From the NCBI RefSeq assembly GCF_015767435.1, contig NZ_JADWOV010000317.1:62001-126000 (forward strand): a DNA stretch of 64,000 nucleotides, in the 5' to 3' direction. A program made the translations under genes and the position numbers. Shown piece after piece: positions 14,704 to 24,236 of this stretch (positions are counted from its first letter, which is position 1; every line of letters begins with the position of its first letter). A model generated the notes under the pieces. That model was not told the DNA's origin, ran no database searches, and saw only the letters and a program-made list of their open reading frames with translations. The stretch comes from Polaribacter sp. BAL334. GTDB lineage: Bacteria; Bacteroidota; Bacteroidia; Flavobacteriales; Flavobacteriaceae.

Positions 14704-15402
14704 GTGAAGGTATTTTATAAATTTTCTGTTTTCATTTTAATTTCTTTTTCAATTCAATGTACTTCTACAACCTCAAAAAATGAATCGAAAAAAACAACTA
14801 TTGAAAAAGATACAATCCAGCGAAAAACTGAAAAAAAAGTCACAATTGATGCAGATAGTTTGAATAACAAAAACACGGAAACTTTTTTAGAAGCCTATGG
14901 GAAAGAGCATCATGAAACAAAAGTGATGATTAAAACAAAATTTGGGAATATCAAAATTCAACTTTTTGATGACGTTCCTGTTCATAAAGCAAATTTTATA
15001 TTCCTAACAAAAAATAAGTATTTTAACAATACTGTGATTTACAGAGTTGCCAAAAACTTTGTCATTCAAGGAGGAAATTCTGATAATTTATTAACCCAAA
15101 AACAGCGAAGTAAATACGGAAATTACTTATTAAAACCCGAATTCAAAAAACACAGAACTCACAAATATGGTGCACTTGCTGCAGCTAGAGAATGGGAAAA
15201 TAACCCTGAAAAATTATCAAGTCCATTTGAATTTTATATTGTTCAAAAAAAAACTGGCGCACATCATTTGGATGGAGAACACACGGTTTTTGGAGAGGTA
15301 ATTTCAGGATTTGAAACTATGGAAAAAATCTCAAAAGTGAAAGTTGGCGTTGATGAATGGCCTATAGAAGATATCAAAATTACCATTGAAATTTTAGATT
15401 GA
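14704..15402 (+). CDS. Cyclophilin-type peptidyl-prolyl isomerase lipoprotein
   Basis: A 232-residue protein from a GTG. The hydrophobic N-terminus ends in a lipobox (FSIQC), so it is probably a lipoprotein. A charged linker follows, then a cyclophilin domain at about residues 75-230: FGNIKIQLFDDVPVHKANF, VIYRVAKNFVIQGG, and FEFYIVQKK followed by HHLDGEHTVFGEVISG. The core of the active-site FHRV motif is YRV here, and the FxxxQ motif survives as VIQGG. It may help fold envelope proteins. It is upstream of prfC, which has its own promoter. Confidence 0.88.
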   Translation: MKVFYKFSVFILISFSIQCTSTTSKNESKKTTIEKDTIQRKTEKKVTIDADSLNNKNTETFLEAYGKEHHETKVMIKTKFGNIKIQLFDDVPVHKANFIFLTKNKYFNNTVIYRVAKNFVIQGGNSDNLLTQKQRSKYGNYLLKPEFKKHRTHKYGALAAAREWENNPEKLSSPFEFYIVQKKTGAHHLDGEHTVFGEVISGFETMEKISKVKVGVDEWPIEDIKITIEILD

Positions 15403-15429
15403 TAATTGCAAATCTAAACTGTATCTTTG
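15399..15429 (+). promoter_or_regulatory. Predicted prfC promoter (TTG-N20-TATCTTTG)
   Basis: TATCTTTG at 15422-15429 with TTG at 15399-15401, overlapping the end of the upstream gene. The leader would be about 12 nt. Confidence 0.55.
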
Positions 15430-15446
15430 CACCTCAAATTTTGTAA

Positions 15447-17036
15447 ATGAGTTTTTTAGAAGAAATACAACGTAGAAGAACCTTTGGAATTATTTCACAT
15501 CCAGATGCAGGAAAAACGACTCTAACAGAAAAATTATTACTTTTTGGAGGCGCTATTCAGGAAGCAGGAGCTGTTAAAAATAATAAAATAAAAAAAACAG
15601 CCACTTCCGATTTCATGGAAATTGAGCGCCAAAGAGGAATTTCTGTAGCAACTTCTGTATTAGCATTTATTTATAAAGATAAGAAAATCAATATTTTAGA
15701 CACTCCAGGTCACAAAGATTTTGCGGAAGATACATTCCGAACTTTAACAGCTGTTGATAGTGTCATTGTGGTTATTGATGTTGCAAAAGGAGTAGAACCA
15801 CAAACAGAAAAATTGGTAGAAGTTTGTAGAATGAGAAGTATTCCAATGCTCGTTTTTATCAACAAATTGGACAGGGAAGGAAAAGATGCGTTTGATTTAA
15901 TGGATGAAGTTGAGAAAAAATTAGGATTACATGTGACTCCTATGAGTTTTCCAATTGGAATGGGATATGATTTTCAGGGGATTTACAATATTTGGGAAAA
16001 AAAATTAAATCTTTTTTCAGAAAAATCAAAGACTTCTATTACTGAAAGCATTGAGTTTACGGATGTTTCCAATCCAGCATTGGAAAAAGAAATTGGCGAA
16101 AAAGCAGCAAATACGTTAAGAGAAGAATTGCATTTGATTGAAGAAGTATATCCTCCTTTTTCTCGTGAAGAATATTTGAAAGGCAATTTACAACCTGTGT
16201 TTTTTGGTTCTGCTTTGAATAATTTTGGTGTAAAAGAATTGTTGGACGCTTTCATAGAAATTGCTCCTTCACCTCAACCTAAAAAATCAGAAGAGCGTTT
16301 GGTAGATTCCAAGGAAGAAAAAATGACAGGATTTGTGTTTAAAATTCATGCAAATATGGATCCAAAACACAGAGATAGATTGGCTTTTGTAAAAATAGTT
16401 TCAGGCGTTTTTAGAAGAAATTCTCCATATTTACATGTAAGACATGGAAAAAATCTAAAATTTTCGAGTCCAAATGCCTTTTTTGCGGAAAAGAAAGAAA
16501 TCGTAGAAGAATCGTATGCAGGAGATATTGTTGGTTTGCACGATACAGGAAATTTCAAAATTGGAGATACGTTAACAGAAGGTGAAATTTTGAATTTTAA
16601 AGGAATTCCAAGTTTTTCTCCAGAACATTTTAGATATGTAAACAATGCTGACCCTATGAAATCCAAGCAATTATTCAAAGGTTTGGATCAGTTAATGGAT
16701 GAGGGAGTTGCGCAATTATTTACGATTGAAATGAATGGTCGAAAAGTAGTTGGTACAGTTGGGGCACTTCAATATGAAGTAATTCAGTATCGTTTAGAGC
16801 ATGAATATGGTGCAAAATGTACCTATGAAAACTTGCAAGTTCACAAAGCTTGCTGGGTGGAAGCTACCAATCCAAAAAATGAAGAATTCAAAGAATTTTT
16901 GAGAGTAAAACAACGTTATCTAGCCAAAGATAAGCAAGGACAATTGGTTTTCTTGGCAGATTCTGAGTTTACGATTCAAATGACTTTAAGCAAATATCCA
17001 ACTGTAAAATTGCATTTTACAAGTGAATTTAAATAA
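15447..17036 (+). CDS. prfC: Peptide chain release factor 3
   Basis: A 529-residue translational GTPase that recycles RF1 and RF2 after termination. The G motifs are G1 [14 protein letters not shown]3 [11 protein letters not shown] and G4 [10 protein letters not shown]. The switch region [11 protein letters not shown] is the RF3-type variant of the EF-G signature. The C-terminal RF3 domain includes [11 protein letters not shown]. The length is as expected. The following gene starts 7 nt after the stop and may be cotranscribed. Confidence 0.96.
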   Translation: MSFLEEIQRRRTFGIISHPDAGKTTLTEKLLLFGGAIQEAGAVKNNKIKKTATSDFMEIERQRGISVATSVLAFIYKDKKINILDTPGHKDFAEDTFRTLTAVDSVIVVIDVAKGVEPQTEKLVEVCRMRSIPMLVFINKLDREGKDAFDLMDEVEKKLGLHVTPMSFPIGMGYDFQGIYNIWEKKLNLFSEKSKTSITESIEFTDVSNPALEKEIGEKAANTLREELHLIEEVYPPFSREEYLKGNLQPVFFGSALNNFGVKELLDAFIEIAPSPQPKKSEERLVDSKEEKMTGFVFKIHANMDPKHRDRLAFVKIVSGVFRRNSPYLHVRHGKNLKFSSPNAFFAEKKEIVEESYAGDIVGLHDTGNFKIGDTLTEGEILNFKGIPSFSPEHFRYVNNADPMKSKQLFKGLDQLMDEGVAQLFTIEMNGRKVVGTVGALQYEVIQYRLEHEYGAKCTYENLQVHKACWVEATNPKNEEFKEFLRVKQRYLAKDKQGQLVFLADSEFTIQMTLSKYPTVKLHFTSEFK

Positions 17037-17043
17037 ACTGATT

Positions 17044-18630
17044 ATGAGAAAAGTTATTACTCTATTTTTATTTTTTTTTATTATAAAAAATAGCATTGGC
17101 CAAAATTTAGGAATAGACAACATTCAAACAAAAACATTAAAAAATAGCATAAGACTAAACCATATTTTTATCAGTCAACCTGATTATACTTTTAATTATT
17201 CTGATGGATCTCAATATACATTAAAACCAAAAATGGGATTAATGGGTTTGAATTATAATATTGGTTTAACAGATTGGTTATACACTGGTGCTGGTTTTCA
17301 TGCTGCAACTTTTGGAGATCAGGGAGGATTGTTTACTTTAGGTGTAAATTTGGGATTGAATTTACCAATTTATAAAAACTTATTTTTTGATGCAAACGCT
17401 CATTTTGGTGGAGGTGGTGGATTCAGGACTCTAGTTGGAGGTGGTGCTATTTTATATACAAATGTTGGACTTCAATATAAATTTAACAATATTTCATTTG
17501 GTGTACAATATGGTAACTTAGACTTTTTTACAGGAATTCAAACAGGGGATAATGTTTCGTTTTTTATAGAAATCCCTACAAATATAAGAGCTGGTTCTTA
17601 TGCGAACGCTCACAAACAATTTACTGTTAACGATAATTTTTTAAATGATTTTTGGAAAAAACCTGCAGTAAAAAGTGTCCAACAACTAAAATTTGATTTT
17701 TTCTTTCCCATTGGAAATACCAGAACAGATGGTAACGGTAACTTTAACCAAGCTGAACAAATTAACCACATTTTATATATTGTAGGATTCGAATATCAAC
17801 GTTACTTAACACATAACTCTTTCTTATACACACATTTAGATACAATGTATAGTGGTTTACGTTCTGGATTTATGGATCTGTTTTTTGGTTATGGAAGAAA
17901 TTTTATAGAAACTGAATATGTTAATTTTTTTGCCAAATTTGGTTTGGGAGCTGCAGGAGGTAGAATTTATCCTGAAAATGGATTGACCATGTACCCAAGT
18001 TTGGGGGTAGATCTTCGTTTTTCTAAAAACTTAGGATTAAGTTTACATGGAGGTTATCACAGATCTATTGGTGCTTCTTTTGAAGCTCTTACAACTGGTG
18101 TTAGTTTAAAATATTATAGTCTAAGTGGCGGAACTAAAGACCCTTTTACAAATGAAAAAGGTGATAAAATTATTACTCAAGGTATACAACTTAGTGTTCA
18201 AAATCAAACCTATTTTAATGTAGCTAAAACAGATAGTCCTGCAATAGATTTAAATCATATAGCATTAAATGTTAAATATGATTTAAACAAAAGATTTTAT
18301 TTATTTGGTGAAGCTTCATTTGCCTACGAAGGTAAATCTGGTGGTTATGCCCATGGAATTTTTGGTATTGGAACAATAACAAACAAACTTTTTAAAGATA
18401 AAATATCTCTATTCTTAGAGACAGCAGCCGGTGTTGCAGGAGGTGCTGGTGTTGATACTGGTGAAGGCGTAATAATTAGACCAACCGCAGGTATCAATTA
18501 TCATTTCAATAATAACTTTGCATTTAATATCTCAGCAGGAAAATTAATTGCGCCTCTAGGTAATGTAAATTCATCAAATCTAAACATTGGAATAAATTAT
18601 GGTTTTTCAATGTTAAATTTAAAAAAATAA
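17044..18630 (+). CDS. Putative outer-membrane beta-barrel protein
   Basis: A 528-residue protein with a signal peptide (MRKVITLFLFFFIIKNSIGQ). The mature part consists of alternating aromatic/Gly-rich beta segments typical of outer-membrane barrels (LGLNLPIYKNLFFDANAHFG), ending in NIGINYGFSMLNL. The glycine stretch GGGGGFRTLVGGGA is unusual. The ATG at 17044 gives the signal peptide; an upstream GTG at 17023 inside prfC does not. The family is not recognised. The next gene begins 17 nt downstream. Confidence 0.7.
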   Translation: MRKVITLFLFFFIIKNSIGQNLGIDNIQTKTLKNSIRLNHIFISQPDYTFNYSDGSQYTLKPKMGLMGLNYNIGLTDWLYTGAGFHAATFGDQGGLFTLGVNLGLNLPIYKNLFFDANAHFGGGGGFRTLVGGGAILYTNVGLQYKFNNISFGVQYGNLDFFTGIQTGDNVSFFIEIPTNIRAGSYANAHKQFTVNDNFLNDFWKKPAVKSVQQLKFDFFFPIGNTRTDGNGNFNQAEQINHILYIVGFEYQRYLTHNSFLYTHLDTMYSGLRSGFMDLFFGYGRNFIETEYVNFFAKFGLGAAGGRIYPENGLTMYPSLGVDLRFSKNLGLSLHGGYHRSIGASFEALTTGVSLKYYSLSGGTKDPFTNEKGDKIITQGIQLSVQNQTYFNVAKTDSPAIDLNHIALNVKYDLNKRFYLFGEASFAYEGKSGGYAHGIFGIGTITNKLFKDKISLFLETAAGVAGGAGVDTGEGVIIRPTAGINYHFNNNFAFNISAGKLIAPLGNVNSSNLNIGINYGFSMLNLKK

Positions 18631-18647
18631 TATATTAAAATTAAAAT

Positions 18648-19577
18648 ATGAACAACGGAATCTACGCAAAATTCACTACTCCAAAAGGTGAAATTTTAGT
18701 ACAATTAGAACACGAAAAAACACCAGGAACAGTTGGTAATTTTGTAGCTTTAGCTGAAGGAAATCTAGAAAATAAGTCAAAACCTCAAGGAACTCCTTAT
18801 TATGATGGATTGAAATTTCACAGAGTTATTCCTGATTTTATGATTCAAGGTGGTTGTCCTCTTGGAACTGGAACAGGAAATCCTGGTTATAAATTTGATG
18901 ATGAATTTCATGCTGAATTGAAACATAATGCCCCAGGAAAATTAGCAATGGCGAATTCTGGACCTGCTACAAATGGAAGTCAATTTTATATTACTCATGT
19001 TCCAACTCCTTGGCTTGACGGAAAACATACTGTTTTTGGTTCAGTAATCGAAGGTCAAAATGTGGTTGATGCTGTTGCACAAGGTGACACTATGTCCATT
19101 GAAATTATAAGAGTTGGCGCTGAAGCAGAAAACTTTAATGCAGTTGAAGCTTTTAGAAATTTTGAAGGCTCAAGAGCAAAACGTGAAGCTGAAGCTAAAA
19201 GAAAACAAAAAGAATTATTAGACTCTGTAGCTGCAGGTTTTGATGAAACTCCAAGTGGATTGCGTTTTCAAATATTACAAAAAGGAAATGGAAAAAAAGC
19301 TGAAAAAGGCTCAAAAGTTTCTGTGCATTATAAAGGACAATTATTAGACGGAACTGTTTTTGACTCCTCATACAAACGAAAAGAACCCATAGATTTTACT
19401 CTTGGAGTTGGACAAGTAATATCAGGATGGGATGAAGGAATTCAATTATTACAAGTTGGCGACAAAGCACGTTTAGTAATTCCATCAGATTTAGCTTATG
19501 GAGAACGTGGTGCTGGTGGCGTAATTCCACCAAACGCAACATTGATTTTTGATGTTGAATTGATGAATGTAAAATAA
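18648..19577 (+). CDS. Dual-family immunophilin (cyclophilin-FKBP fusion)
   Basis: A 309-residue two-domain peptidyl-prolyl isomerase with no signal peptide. The cyclophilin domain is at about residues 3-155: [15 protein letters not shown] (catalytic Arg in FHRV), [20 protein letters not shown] charged helical linker follows ([16 protein letters not shown]). The FKBP domain is at about residues 205-309: [51 protein letters not shown]. Such fusions are known from Flavobacterium and Toxoplasma. Both active sites look intact, so the protein should act on two isomerase substrate classes in the cytoplasm. Confidence 0.95.
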   Translation: MNNGIYAKFTTPKGEILVQLEHEKTPGTVGNFVALAEGNLENKSKPQGTPYYDGLKFHRVIPDFMIQGGCPLGTGTGNPGYKFDDEFHAELKHNAPGKLAMANSGPATNGSQFYITHVPTPWLDGKHTVFGSVIEGQNVVDAVAQGDTMSIEIIRVGAEAENFNAVEAFRNFEGSRAKREAEAKRKQKELLDSVAAGFDETPSGLRFQILQKGNGKKAEKGSKVSVHYKGQLLDGTVFDSSYKRKEPIDFTLGVGQVISGWDEGIQLLQVGDKARLVIPSDLAYGERGAGGVIPPNATLIFDVELMNVK

Positions 19578-19600
19578 ATTTCAAACATCAAAAAAAAATA

Positions 19601-19634
19601 AAAACCATCTTTGTAAATCAAGATGGTTTTTTTT
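19601..19634 (+). terminator. Rho-independent terminator after the immunophilin gene
   Basis: AAACCATCTT and AAGATGGTTT form the stem, followed by a T8 run. It closes the prfC-barrel-immunophilin group. Confidence 0.85.
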
Positions 19635-19688
19635 GTCAACTGTATTGATAGATTTTGTATTTTTAGAAATGTTTTATAAACATGTAAG

Positions 19689-21374
19689 ATGTCAGATTTT
19701 TTACCAAAACGAATTCAACTTGTTTACACACTATCTTTAGTGACAGCATTTTTTGCTTTGGTATATTTTTTTATAGGATTATCATTTAACTTCACAACGC
19801 TAGGATATTATCACTTAGCATCTGCTTTCATTTTTATTTTCTGTGCTTATATTGTTAAGAAACGTAAATTAAATACTTCAAGAATTACTTATTTCATTAC
19901 GTTCAATCTTAGTGTAACTTTAACTGCTTCGTATATAGGAAAACAAGGAAGTATTGAATTTCTATTACTATTTGCTTTTGCACTTCCTTTTTTTATTTTC
20001 TCTTTCAGAAGAGAAAAAAACTTTATTGCTATTTTCTCAACATTTGCTTTACTATTATGGTTTTTACTTTATATAACAAAATTCAATTTGTTTACTACTG
20101 AAAAATTAGATATTGAAATTGCTTCTAAATTCTTTTATCCTCTTTCTTTAGCTACTACTCTATTTTTAATCACTTTTCAATTGGCATATTTTTCTTACTT
20201 AAACAGTGCACATTATAAAAGGATTTATTCAAAAAAACAACGAGCTTTAGAAGCATCATCTGCAAAATCAAAATTTTTAAGCATGATGAGCCATGAAATT
20301 AGAACTCCTTTAAATGCAATTGTAGGACTTTCACATATTTTAGCAGATACAAATCCTAGAGAAGATCAAAGAGAAAATATTGAAGGATTAAATTATTCAG
20401 GTAAAATTTTATTGAATCTATTGAATAATGTTCTCGATTTCAGTAAAATGCAATCAACAGAAATTAACTTAGAAAACATTCCAACAAATTTATATGATGG
20501 TGTAAAACAAATTCAAAAAATACACGAAGCAAATTGTATTAATAAAGGAATCAAATTAAACGTTGAAATTGAAGACAACTTACCAATAGTGTTATTAGAC
20601 ATTGTAAGATTTAATCAAATAATCAATAACTTATTGACAAATTCTATAAAATTTACAGATAAAGGTGGTGTCACTTTAAGAATTCGTAGAGGAAGCCAAA
20701 CCAATACAACTGTTACTGTAATTACTGAAATTATTGATACAGGAATTGGAATTCCAAAAGAAAAATTGAAGGAAATTTGGGAAGCTTTTTCACAAGCTTC
20801 TTCAACAACAAATCGACTTTATGGAGGAACTGGTTTGGGGTTACCAATCGTAAAAAGTATTATTGAAGCAATGGGTTCTGAAGTAAAAATAGACAGTGTT
20901 GTAGGCAGAGGAAGTAGGTTTTATTTTAAATTAGTACTAAATAAAGCATTGGATTCTGAATTGAAAAAAGAATCTGTTAAAAATATTTACAATTTTGAAG
21001 GTAAAAGAGTGCTTTTGGTAGAGGACAATCTTATCAATGTTATGGTTGGAAAACAAATTCTGGAAAAAGAAAAACTGATTGTAGAAGTTGCAAATAATGG
21101 TGAAATTGCTGTGGAAAAAGTGAAAGAAAATACTTACGATGTAATTTTGATGGATATCCAAATGCCAGTTATGGATGGTTATGAGGCTTCCATTGAAATC
21201 AGAAAATTCAATAAAGAAATTCCGATTTTAGCTCTTTCAGCATCAATTTTTATGGAAGTTAAAGATAAAATAAATGAATCTGGTATGGATGGCTTTATAT
21301 TTAAACCATTTGACCCTAAAGAATTATTAAAAGAAATTGATTTTTTTGTCAACAAAAAAACAACCTCTCAATAA
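19689..21374 (+). CDS. Hybrid sensor histidine kinase, copy 1
   Basis: 561 residues. About six membrane helices span residues 10-172 with almost no loop, so there is no obvious periplasmic sensor. HisKA follows with SHEIRTPLN (phospho-accepting H202), then HATPase_c with NLLTNSIKF (N box), DTGIGIPKEKL and GGTGLGLPIVKS (G boxes). The C-terminal receiver domain is at about 440-560, with phospho-accepting D489 in VILMDIQMP and K in FKPFDPKE. There is no output or HPt domain, so signals must pass to another protein. A colinear paralog starts 13 nt downstream. Confidence 0.93.
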   Translation: MSDFLPKRIQLVYTLSLVTAFFALVYFFIGLSFNFTTLGYYHLASAFIFIFCAYIVKKRKLNTSRITYFITFNLSVTLTASYIGKQGSIEFLLLFAFALPFFIFSFRREKNFIAIFSTFALLLWFLLYITKFNLFTTEKLDIEIASKFFYPLSLATTLFLITFQLAYFSYLNSAHYKRIYSKKQRALEASSAKSKFLSMMSHEIRTPLNAIVGLSHILADTNPREDQRENIEGLNYSGKILLNLLNNVLDFSKMQSTEINLENIPTNLYDGVKQIQKIHEANCINKGIKLNVEIEDNLPIVLLDIVRFNQIINNLLTNSIKFTDKGGVTLRIRRGSQTNTTVTVITEIIDTGIGIPKEKLKEIWEAFSQASSTTNRLYGGTGLGLPIVKSIIEAMGSEVKIDSVVGRGSRFYFKLVLNKALDSELKKESVKNIYNFEGKRVLLVEDNLINVMVGKQILEKEKLIVEVANNGEIAVEKVKENTYDVILMDIQMPVMDGYEASIEIRKFNKEIPILALSASIFMEVKDKINESGMDGFIFKPFDPKELLKEIDFFVNKKTTSQ

Positions 21375-21387
21375 AATTTATCATTCA

Positions 21388-23061
21388 ATGAAAGAATTTT
21401 CAAAAAGAAGAATCCAATTGGTATTTGCTTTAGCCATTGTAAGCATAGGGCTATCCATTTTTTGTTCTTTCATTGCACATAAATTCAATTTTTATTGGCT
21501 AAGAAATTATATAGCTTTTAATATCATTCTTTATGGAACGGTTGCCTATTTGGCAAAAAAAGGAATGCTAACCATTGCAAGACCTTTTTATTTGGTAACC
21601 ATCAATTTAGGCTTAACAATAATTGCTTCTTATGTTGGAAAACCTGGTGGAGTTGAATTTGTTTTTATATTCACAATTGGATTGCCCTATTTTATATTTT
21701 CATTTACTAGAGAGCGATTATTTGTTTTCATTTTTGCCCTTTTTCCAATTTTATTATGGTTTTTGCTATTTATAACAGATTTCAATTTATTTACCAATCA
21801 AAAATTTGATGTAAAAGTAGCCGACGAATTTATTTATCCTATAGCAATGATGTGCACAGTTTTATTAGTGCTTTTTCAATTGATTTATTTCTCAGTACTA
21901 AATTCACGCTATGCATCAAACGTAAATTCACAACATGATGATGCTTTTGAAGCTTCCAATGCTAAATCAAAATTTTTAAGTACAATGAGTCATGAAATTA
22001 GAACTCCCTTAAATGCGGTAATAGGACTCTCTCATATTTTAGCAGACAATAATCCCAGAAAAGACCAACTTGAAAACATAAAAGCATTGAATTATTCTGG
22101 GAAAATTTTGATGAATCTACTAAATAACGTGCTAGATTTCAGCAAAATGCAATCAAGTAAAATTGTGTTAGATGAAATTCCAACAGATTTTTATGCAGCC
22201 ATAAAACAGATAAAAAAAATTCATGAAGCAGCCTGTTTTCGAAAAGGAATTGTCATGAATTTAGAAATAGAAGAAGGCATTCCATTGGTCCTTTTAGATG
22301 TTGTTAGATTCAATCAAGTAATTAATAATTTGGTAAGCAATGCCATTAAGTTTACAGAAAAAGGAAGTGTTACATTACGAATAAAAAAAAGCAAAGAAAA
22401 TGCCAAAACTGTTACGATTTCTACAGAAGTTATTGATACTGGCTTAGGAATCCCTAAAGATAAGCTTTCTGAAATATGGGAAGATTTTACACAAGCATCA
22501 ACAGCAACAAACAGATTATATGGTGGAACAGGTCTGGGTTTACCTATTGTAAAAAGTATCATAAAAGCAATGGATTCTGATGTGTTTGTTGAAAGTAACA
22601 TCAATCAGGGAAGTCGTTTTTATTTTAATATAAATTTAAAAAAGGCAACAGAAATTGACTTAAAAAAAGAAGCTGAGCATAGAGAATATGATTTTGATGG
22701 AAAGAAAATATTACTTGTTGAAGACAATCAATACAATATTTTAGTTGCAAAACAAATTTTAGAGAAGGAAAAGCTAATTGTAGACGTTGCTGAAAATGGT
22801 TTGATTGCCTTAGAAAAAATTAAATATAACCAATATGATGTTATTTTGATGGATATTCAAATGCCAGTGATGGATGGCTATGAAGCAACCAAAGAAATAC
22901 GAAAGTTTGATAAAAAAATTCCCATTTTAGCTTTATCCGCCTCCGTTTTTACTGAAATTAAAGAGAGTGTTACGAAAAGTGGCATGAATGGATTTATTGT
23001 AAAACCATTCAATCCTGATGAATTGCTTTTTGAAATTAATAAAGCAATTGTTAGAATTTAG
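21388..23061 (+). CDS. Hybrid sensor histidine kinase, copy 2
   Basis: 557 residues from the ATG at 21388. This start makes the protein colinear with copy 1, with H202 and D489 at identical positions. A start at 21337 would overlap copy 1 and break that match. The layout is a six-helix membrane part (LVFALAIVSIGLSIFCSFIA first), HisKA (SHEIRTPLNAVIG), HATPase (DTGLGIPKDKL, GGTGLGLPIVKS) and receiver (VILMDIQMPVMDGYEA). All catalytic motifs are intact. The tandem pair could cross-phosphorylate or heterodimerise (inference). Confidence 0.92.
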   Translation: MKEFSKRRIQLVFALAIVSIGLSIFCSFIAHKFNFYWLRNYIAFNIILYGTVAYLAKKGMLTIARPFYLVTINLGLTIIASYVGKPGGVEFVFIFTIGLPYFIFSFTRERLFVFIFALFPILLWFLLFITDFNLFTNQKFDVKVADEFIYPIAMMCTVLLVLFQLIYFSVLNSRYASNVNSQHDDAFEASNAKSKFLSTMSHEIRTPLNAVIGLSHILADNNPRKDQLENIKALNYSGKILMNLLNNVLDFSKMQSSKIVLDEIPTDFYAAIKQIKKIHEAACFRKGIVMNLEIEEGIPLVLLDVVRFNQVINNLVSNAIKFTEKGSVTLRIKKSKENAKTVTISTEVIDTGLGIPKDKLSEIWEDFTQASTATNRLYGGTGLGLPIVKSIIKAMDSDVFVESNINQGSRFYFNINLKKATEIDLKKEAEHREYDFDGKKILLVEDNQYNILVAKQILEKEKLIVDVAENGLIALEKIKYNQYDVILMDIQMPVMDGYEATKEIRKFDKKIPILALSASVFTEIKESVTKSGMNGFIVKPFNPDELLFEINKAIVRI

Positions 23062-23062
23062 C

Positions 23063-23096
23063 AAAAAAAAATGCTCCCAAAATATGAGAGCATTTA
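23063..23096. terminator. Bidirectional terminator between the kinase gene and leuB
   Basis: The stem AAATGCTC / GAGCATTT is at 23069-23095. On the minus strand a strong T-run follows (A9 on the plus strand at 23063-23071), ending the leu operon; the plus-strand T-run is weaker. Confidence 0.75.
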
Positions 23097-23114
23097 TTAT
23101 TGATTTTAGATTAT

Positions 23115-24170
23115 TTAAACATTTGCTGCTAACCAATCACCTACTTCTTTTGTTCCAAATGATTTTCCTCCATCAGATAAATCTTCGGTCACAATGCCAT
23201 TGGATAATGCTTTTTCAACAACTTCTCTGATTGCTTTTCCTTCTGCCATCAAACCAAAATTTTCAAACATCATTGCTGCAGACAACACTGTAGCCATTGG
23301 ATTTGCAATATTTTTTCCAGTTGCTTGAGGATAAGAACCGTGAATTGGTTCAAACAAACCAATATCAGACCCTATTGAAGCACTTGGCATTAAACCCATA
23401 GAACCTGAAATTACGGATGCTTCATCTGTCAAAATATCTCCAAATAAATTTTCAGTAATCAAAACATCATAACTGTTAGGCCATTGCACCAAACGCATGG
23501 CAACTGCGTCTACAAATTCATACGAAACTGTCACTTCTGGATAGTCTTTTTCCATGGCTTGCACAGTTTCTCTCCACAATCTTGAAGTTTCTAACACATT
23601 TGCTTTGTCAACACAACATAATTTTTTACTTCTAGTCATCGCCAATTCAAAACCTTTTTTTGCCAAACGTTGCACTTCATGTCTTGAATATACACAATTG
23701 TCAAAAGCAGTTTCGCCATTGTCTCTTCTTCCTTTTTCGCCAAAATAAATTCCTCCTGTCAATTCTCTTAAAAAAACCAAATCAGTTCCTTCAATTCGCT
23801 CTCTTTTCAAGGGTGATTTATCCAATAATGATGGAAATGTAAATGTTGGGCGCACATTTGCGAACAAACCCAATTTTTTTCTCATTTTAAGCAATCCTTG
23901 TTCAGGACGCACTTTTGCAGACGGATCATTGTCATATTTTGGATGTCCAATGGCACCAAATAATACAGCATCAGAAGTGATACAAATCTCATGTGTTTCA
24001 TCAGGATAAGGTTCTCCAACTGCATCAATGGCTGCAGCTCCAGTCAAAGCTGGTCTCCAAGTTATTTCATGTCCAAATTTTTGTGCAATTGCATCCGAAA
24101 CTTTTACTGCTTGGTCAATCACTTCAGGACCAATTCCATCTCCTGCTAATAAGGCTATTTTTAATTTCAT
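23115..24170 (-). CDS. leuB: 3-isopropylmalate dehydrogenase
   Basis: A 351-residue cytoplasmic enzyme that oxidatively decarboxylates 3-isopropylmalate to 2-oxoisocaproate with NAD. The N-terminus LLAGDGIGPEVIDQAVKV, the substrate-binding block ELTGGIYFGEKG, the catalytic Tyr region DNCVYSRHEV, and the metal site in ENLFGDILTDEASVISGSMG are all present. The length is normal. It is the last gene of leuCDAB, separated from leuA by a spacer made almost entirely of 7-base units. Confidence 0.97.
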   Translation of the reverse strand: MKLKIALLAGDGIGPEVIDQAVKVSDAIAQKFGHEITWRPALTGAAAIDAVGEPYPDETHEICITSDAVLFGAIGHPKYDNDPSAKVRPEQGLLKMRKKLGLFANVRPTFTFPSLLDKSPLKRERIEGTDLVFLRELTGGIYFGEKGRRDNGETAFDNCVYSRHEVQRLAKKGFELAMTRSKKLCCVDKANVLETSRLWRETVQAMEKDYPEVTVSYEFVDAVAMRLVQWPNSYDVLITENLFGDILTDEASVISGSMGLMPSASIGSDIGLFEPIHGSYPQATGKNIANPMATVLSAAMMFENFGLMAEGKAIREVVEKALSNGIVTEDLSDGGKSFGTKEVGDWLAANV

Positions 24171-24180
24171 TTTTTTTAAT

Positions 24181-24236
24181 TTGGCTTTTGGCTCTTTGCT
24201 TTTGGCATTTAGCTAATTGCTAAAAGCAAAAAGCTT
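24181..24236. repeat. Heptad array between leuA and leuB (8 x 7 nt)
   Basis: Exactly eight 7-base units (for example TTGGCTT and AAAGCTT), every one with GC at positions 4-5 (consensus WWDGCWW). The array abuts the leuA stop codon at 24237 and fills 56 of the 66 nt between the genes. The later units are roughly the reverse complement of the earlier ones. Confidence 0.75.

Noticed and set aside
16346..16678. 110-codon frame opposite prfC
   Set aside because: Antisense to an intact release-factor gene with conserved residues; no homology recognised.
21337..21387. Earlier start for the second hybrid kinase, overlapping the first
   Set aside because: The ATG at 21388 makes both kinases colinear (H202 and D489 in each).
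23993..24223. Open frames on the plus strand opposite leuB
   Set aside because: Pure antisense shadow of a well-conserved gene; low-complexity product, no start context, overlaps the intergenic heptad array.
24181..24236. CRISPR array
   Set aside because: The units are 7 bases without spacers; no cas gene is present. No CRISPR array was seen anywhere in the window.
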